Assembly (NCBI GenBank): GCA_036278755.1
Contig: DASUKL010000045.1
Span: forward strand, 1 to 29,856
Source: DASUKL01 sp036278755
GTDB taxonomy: Bacteria > Chloroflexota > Limnocylindria > Limnocylindrales > CSP1-4
Reading direction: 5' to 3'
Length of the DNA stretch: 29,856 bases
The notes below the pieces were generated by a model. The model searched no databases. It was given only the letters and a program-made list of their open reading frames with translations, and had not been told where the DNA came from. Shown here one piece after another: positions 29,790 to 29,856 of this stretch (position 1 is its first letter; every line of letters begins with the position of its first letter). Position numbers and translations under genes: made by a program.

Positions 29790-29830
29790 TGCACGATTCT
29801 CCACGTGCACATCACGGACGAAATCGTGCA
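29790..29830. repeat. Inverted repeat at the right edge
   Basis: TGCACGATT (29790-29798) and AATCGTGCA (29822-29830) are exact reverse complements separated by 23 bases, with a further GTGCAC between them. The surrounding bases 29700-29856 are clearly lower in GC than the rest of the window. A minus-strand frame open from the window edge to a stop at 29754-29756 (33 codons) might be the end of a gene, but too little is visible. Confidence 0.5.
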
Positions 29831-29856
29831 CCTCCCGACGAAGGTGGGCCTGGCAC

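Overview
The window is very GC-rich (about 70% by eye) with strongly G/C-ending codons. It is densely packed bacterial chromosome, with many genes overlapping by 1-11 bases and several starting with GTG or TTG. Gene content and style (Lhr helicase, M16 peptidase pair, AcuC deacetylase, GT87 membrane protein, cyanophycin genes, probable leaderless promoters) would fit an uncultivated Chloroflexota or a similar high-GC lineage. That placement is an inference; no rRNA or other decisive marker is present.

Left part (1-5.7 kb): the C-terminal end of a rhomboid protease, an MFS transporter and an aldehyde dehydrogenase run on the plus strand. They are followed by a decayed VapC/PIN toxin remnant whose end contains the promoter of a tRNA-Lys(CTT) gene. 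On the minus strand lies an ECF sigma factor whose stop codon overlaps the start of a membrane-anchored, cysteine-rich partner, probably an anti-sigma factor. A 61-residue membrane protein sits divergent to carA.

Middle (5.7-14.4 kb): carA and carB encode carbamoyl-phosphate synthase, which feeds arginine and pyrimidine synthesis. A perfect 12-bp hairpin separates carB from a convergent, secreted phosphoesterase. Next come an ArsR-like regulator and a small unknown protein. Two matching operator-like palindromes lie there, one on the regulator's promoter and one on the small gene's start codon. A dGTPase-like HD hydrolase follows.

Right part (14.4-24.2 kb, plus strand): an M16 peptidase with an intact zinc motif, a second M16 protein without it, and an AcuC-type deacetylase are joined by 4-base GTGA overlaps. 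A GNAT acetyltransferase, a VOC-fold protein and a 1624-residue Lhr helicase form a second overlapping run. A non-coding stretch with short tandem repeats follows, then a minus-strand GT87 membrane protein.

End (25.6-29.9 kb): cyanophycinase (cphB) and cyanophycin synthetase (cphA) are adjacent and probably co-transcribed from a leaderless promoter. They provide synthesis and breakdown of the Asp-Arg storage polymer. The last 450 bases hold an apparently frameshifted small secreted protein and a lower-GC edge with an inverted repeat. I found no CRISPR array, insertion sequence or obvious defence island. The more unusual signals are the twin ArsR operators, the cysteine-rich anti-sigma partner, the cyanophycin pair with its insertions, and the recurrent TAnnnT-N6/7-start promoters.
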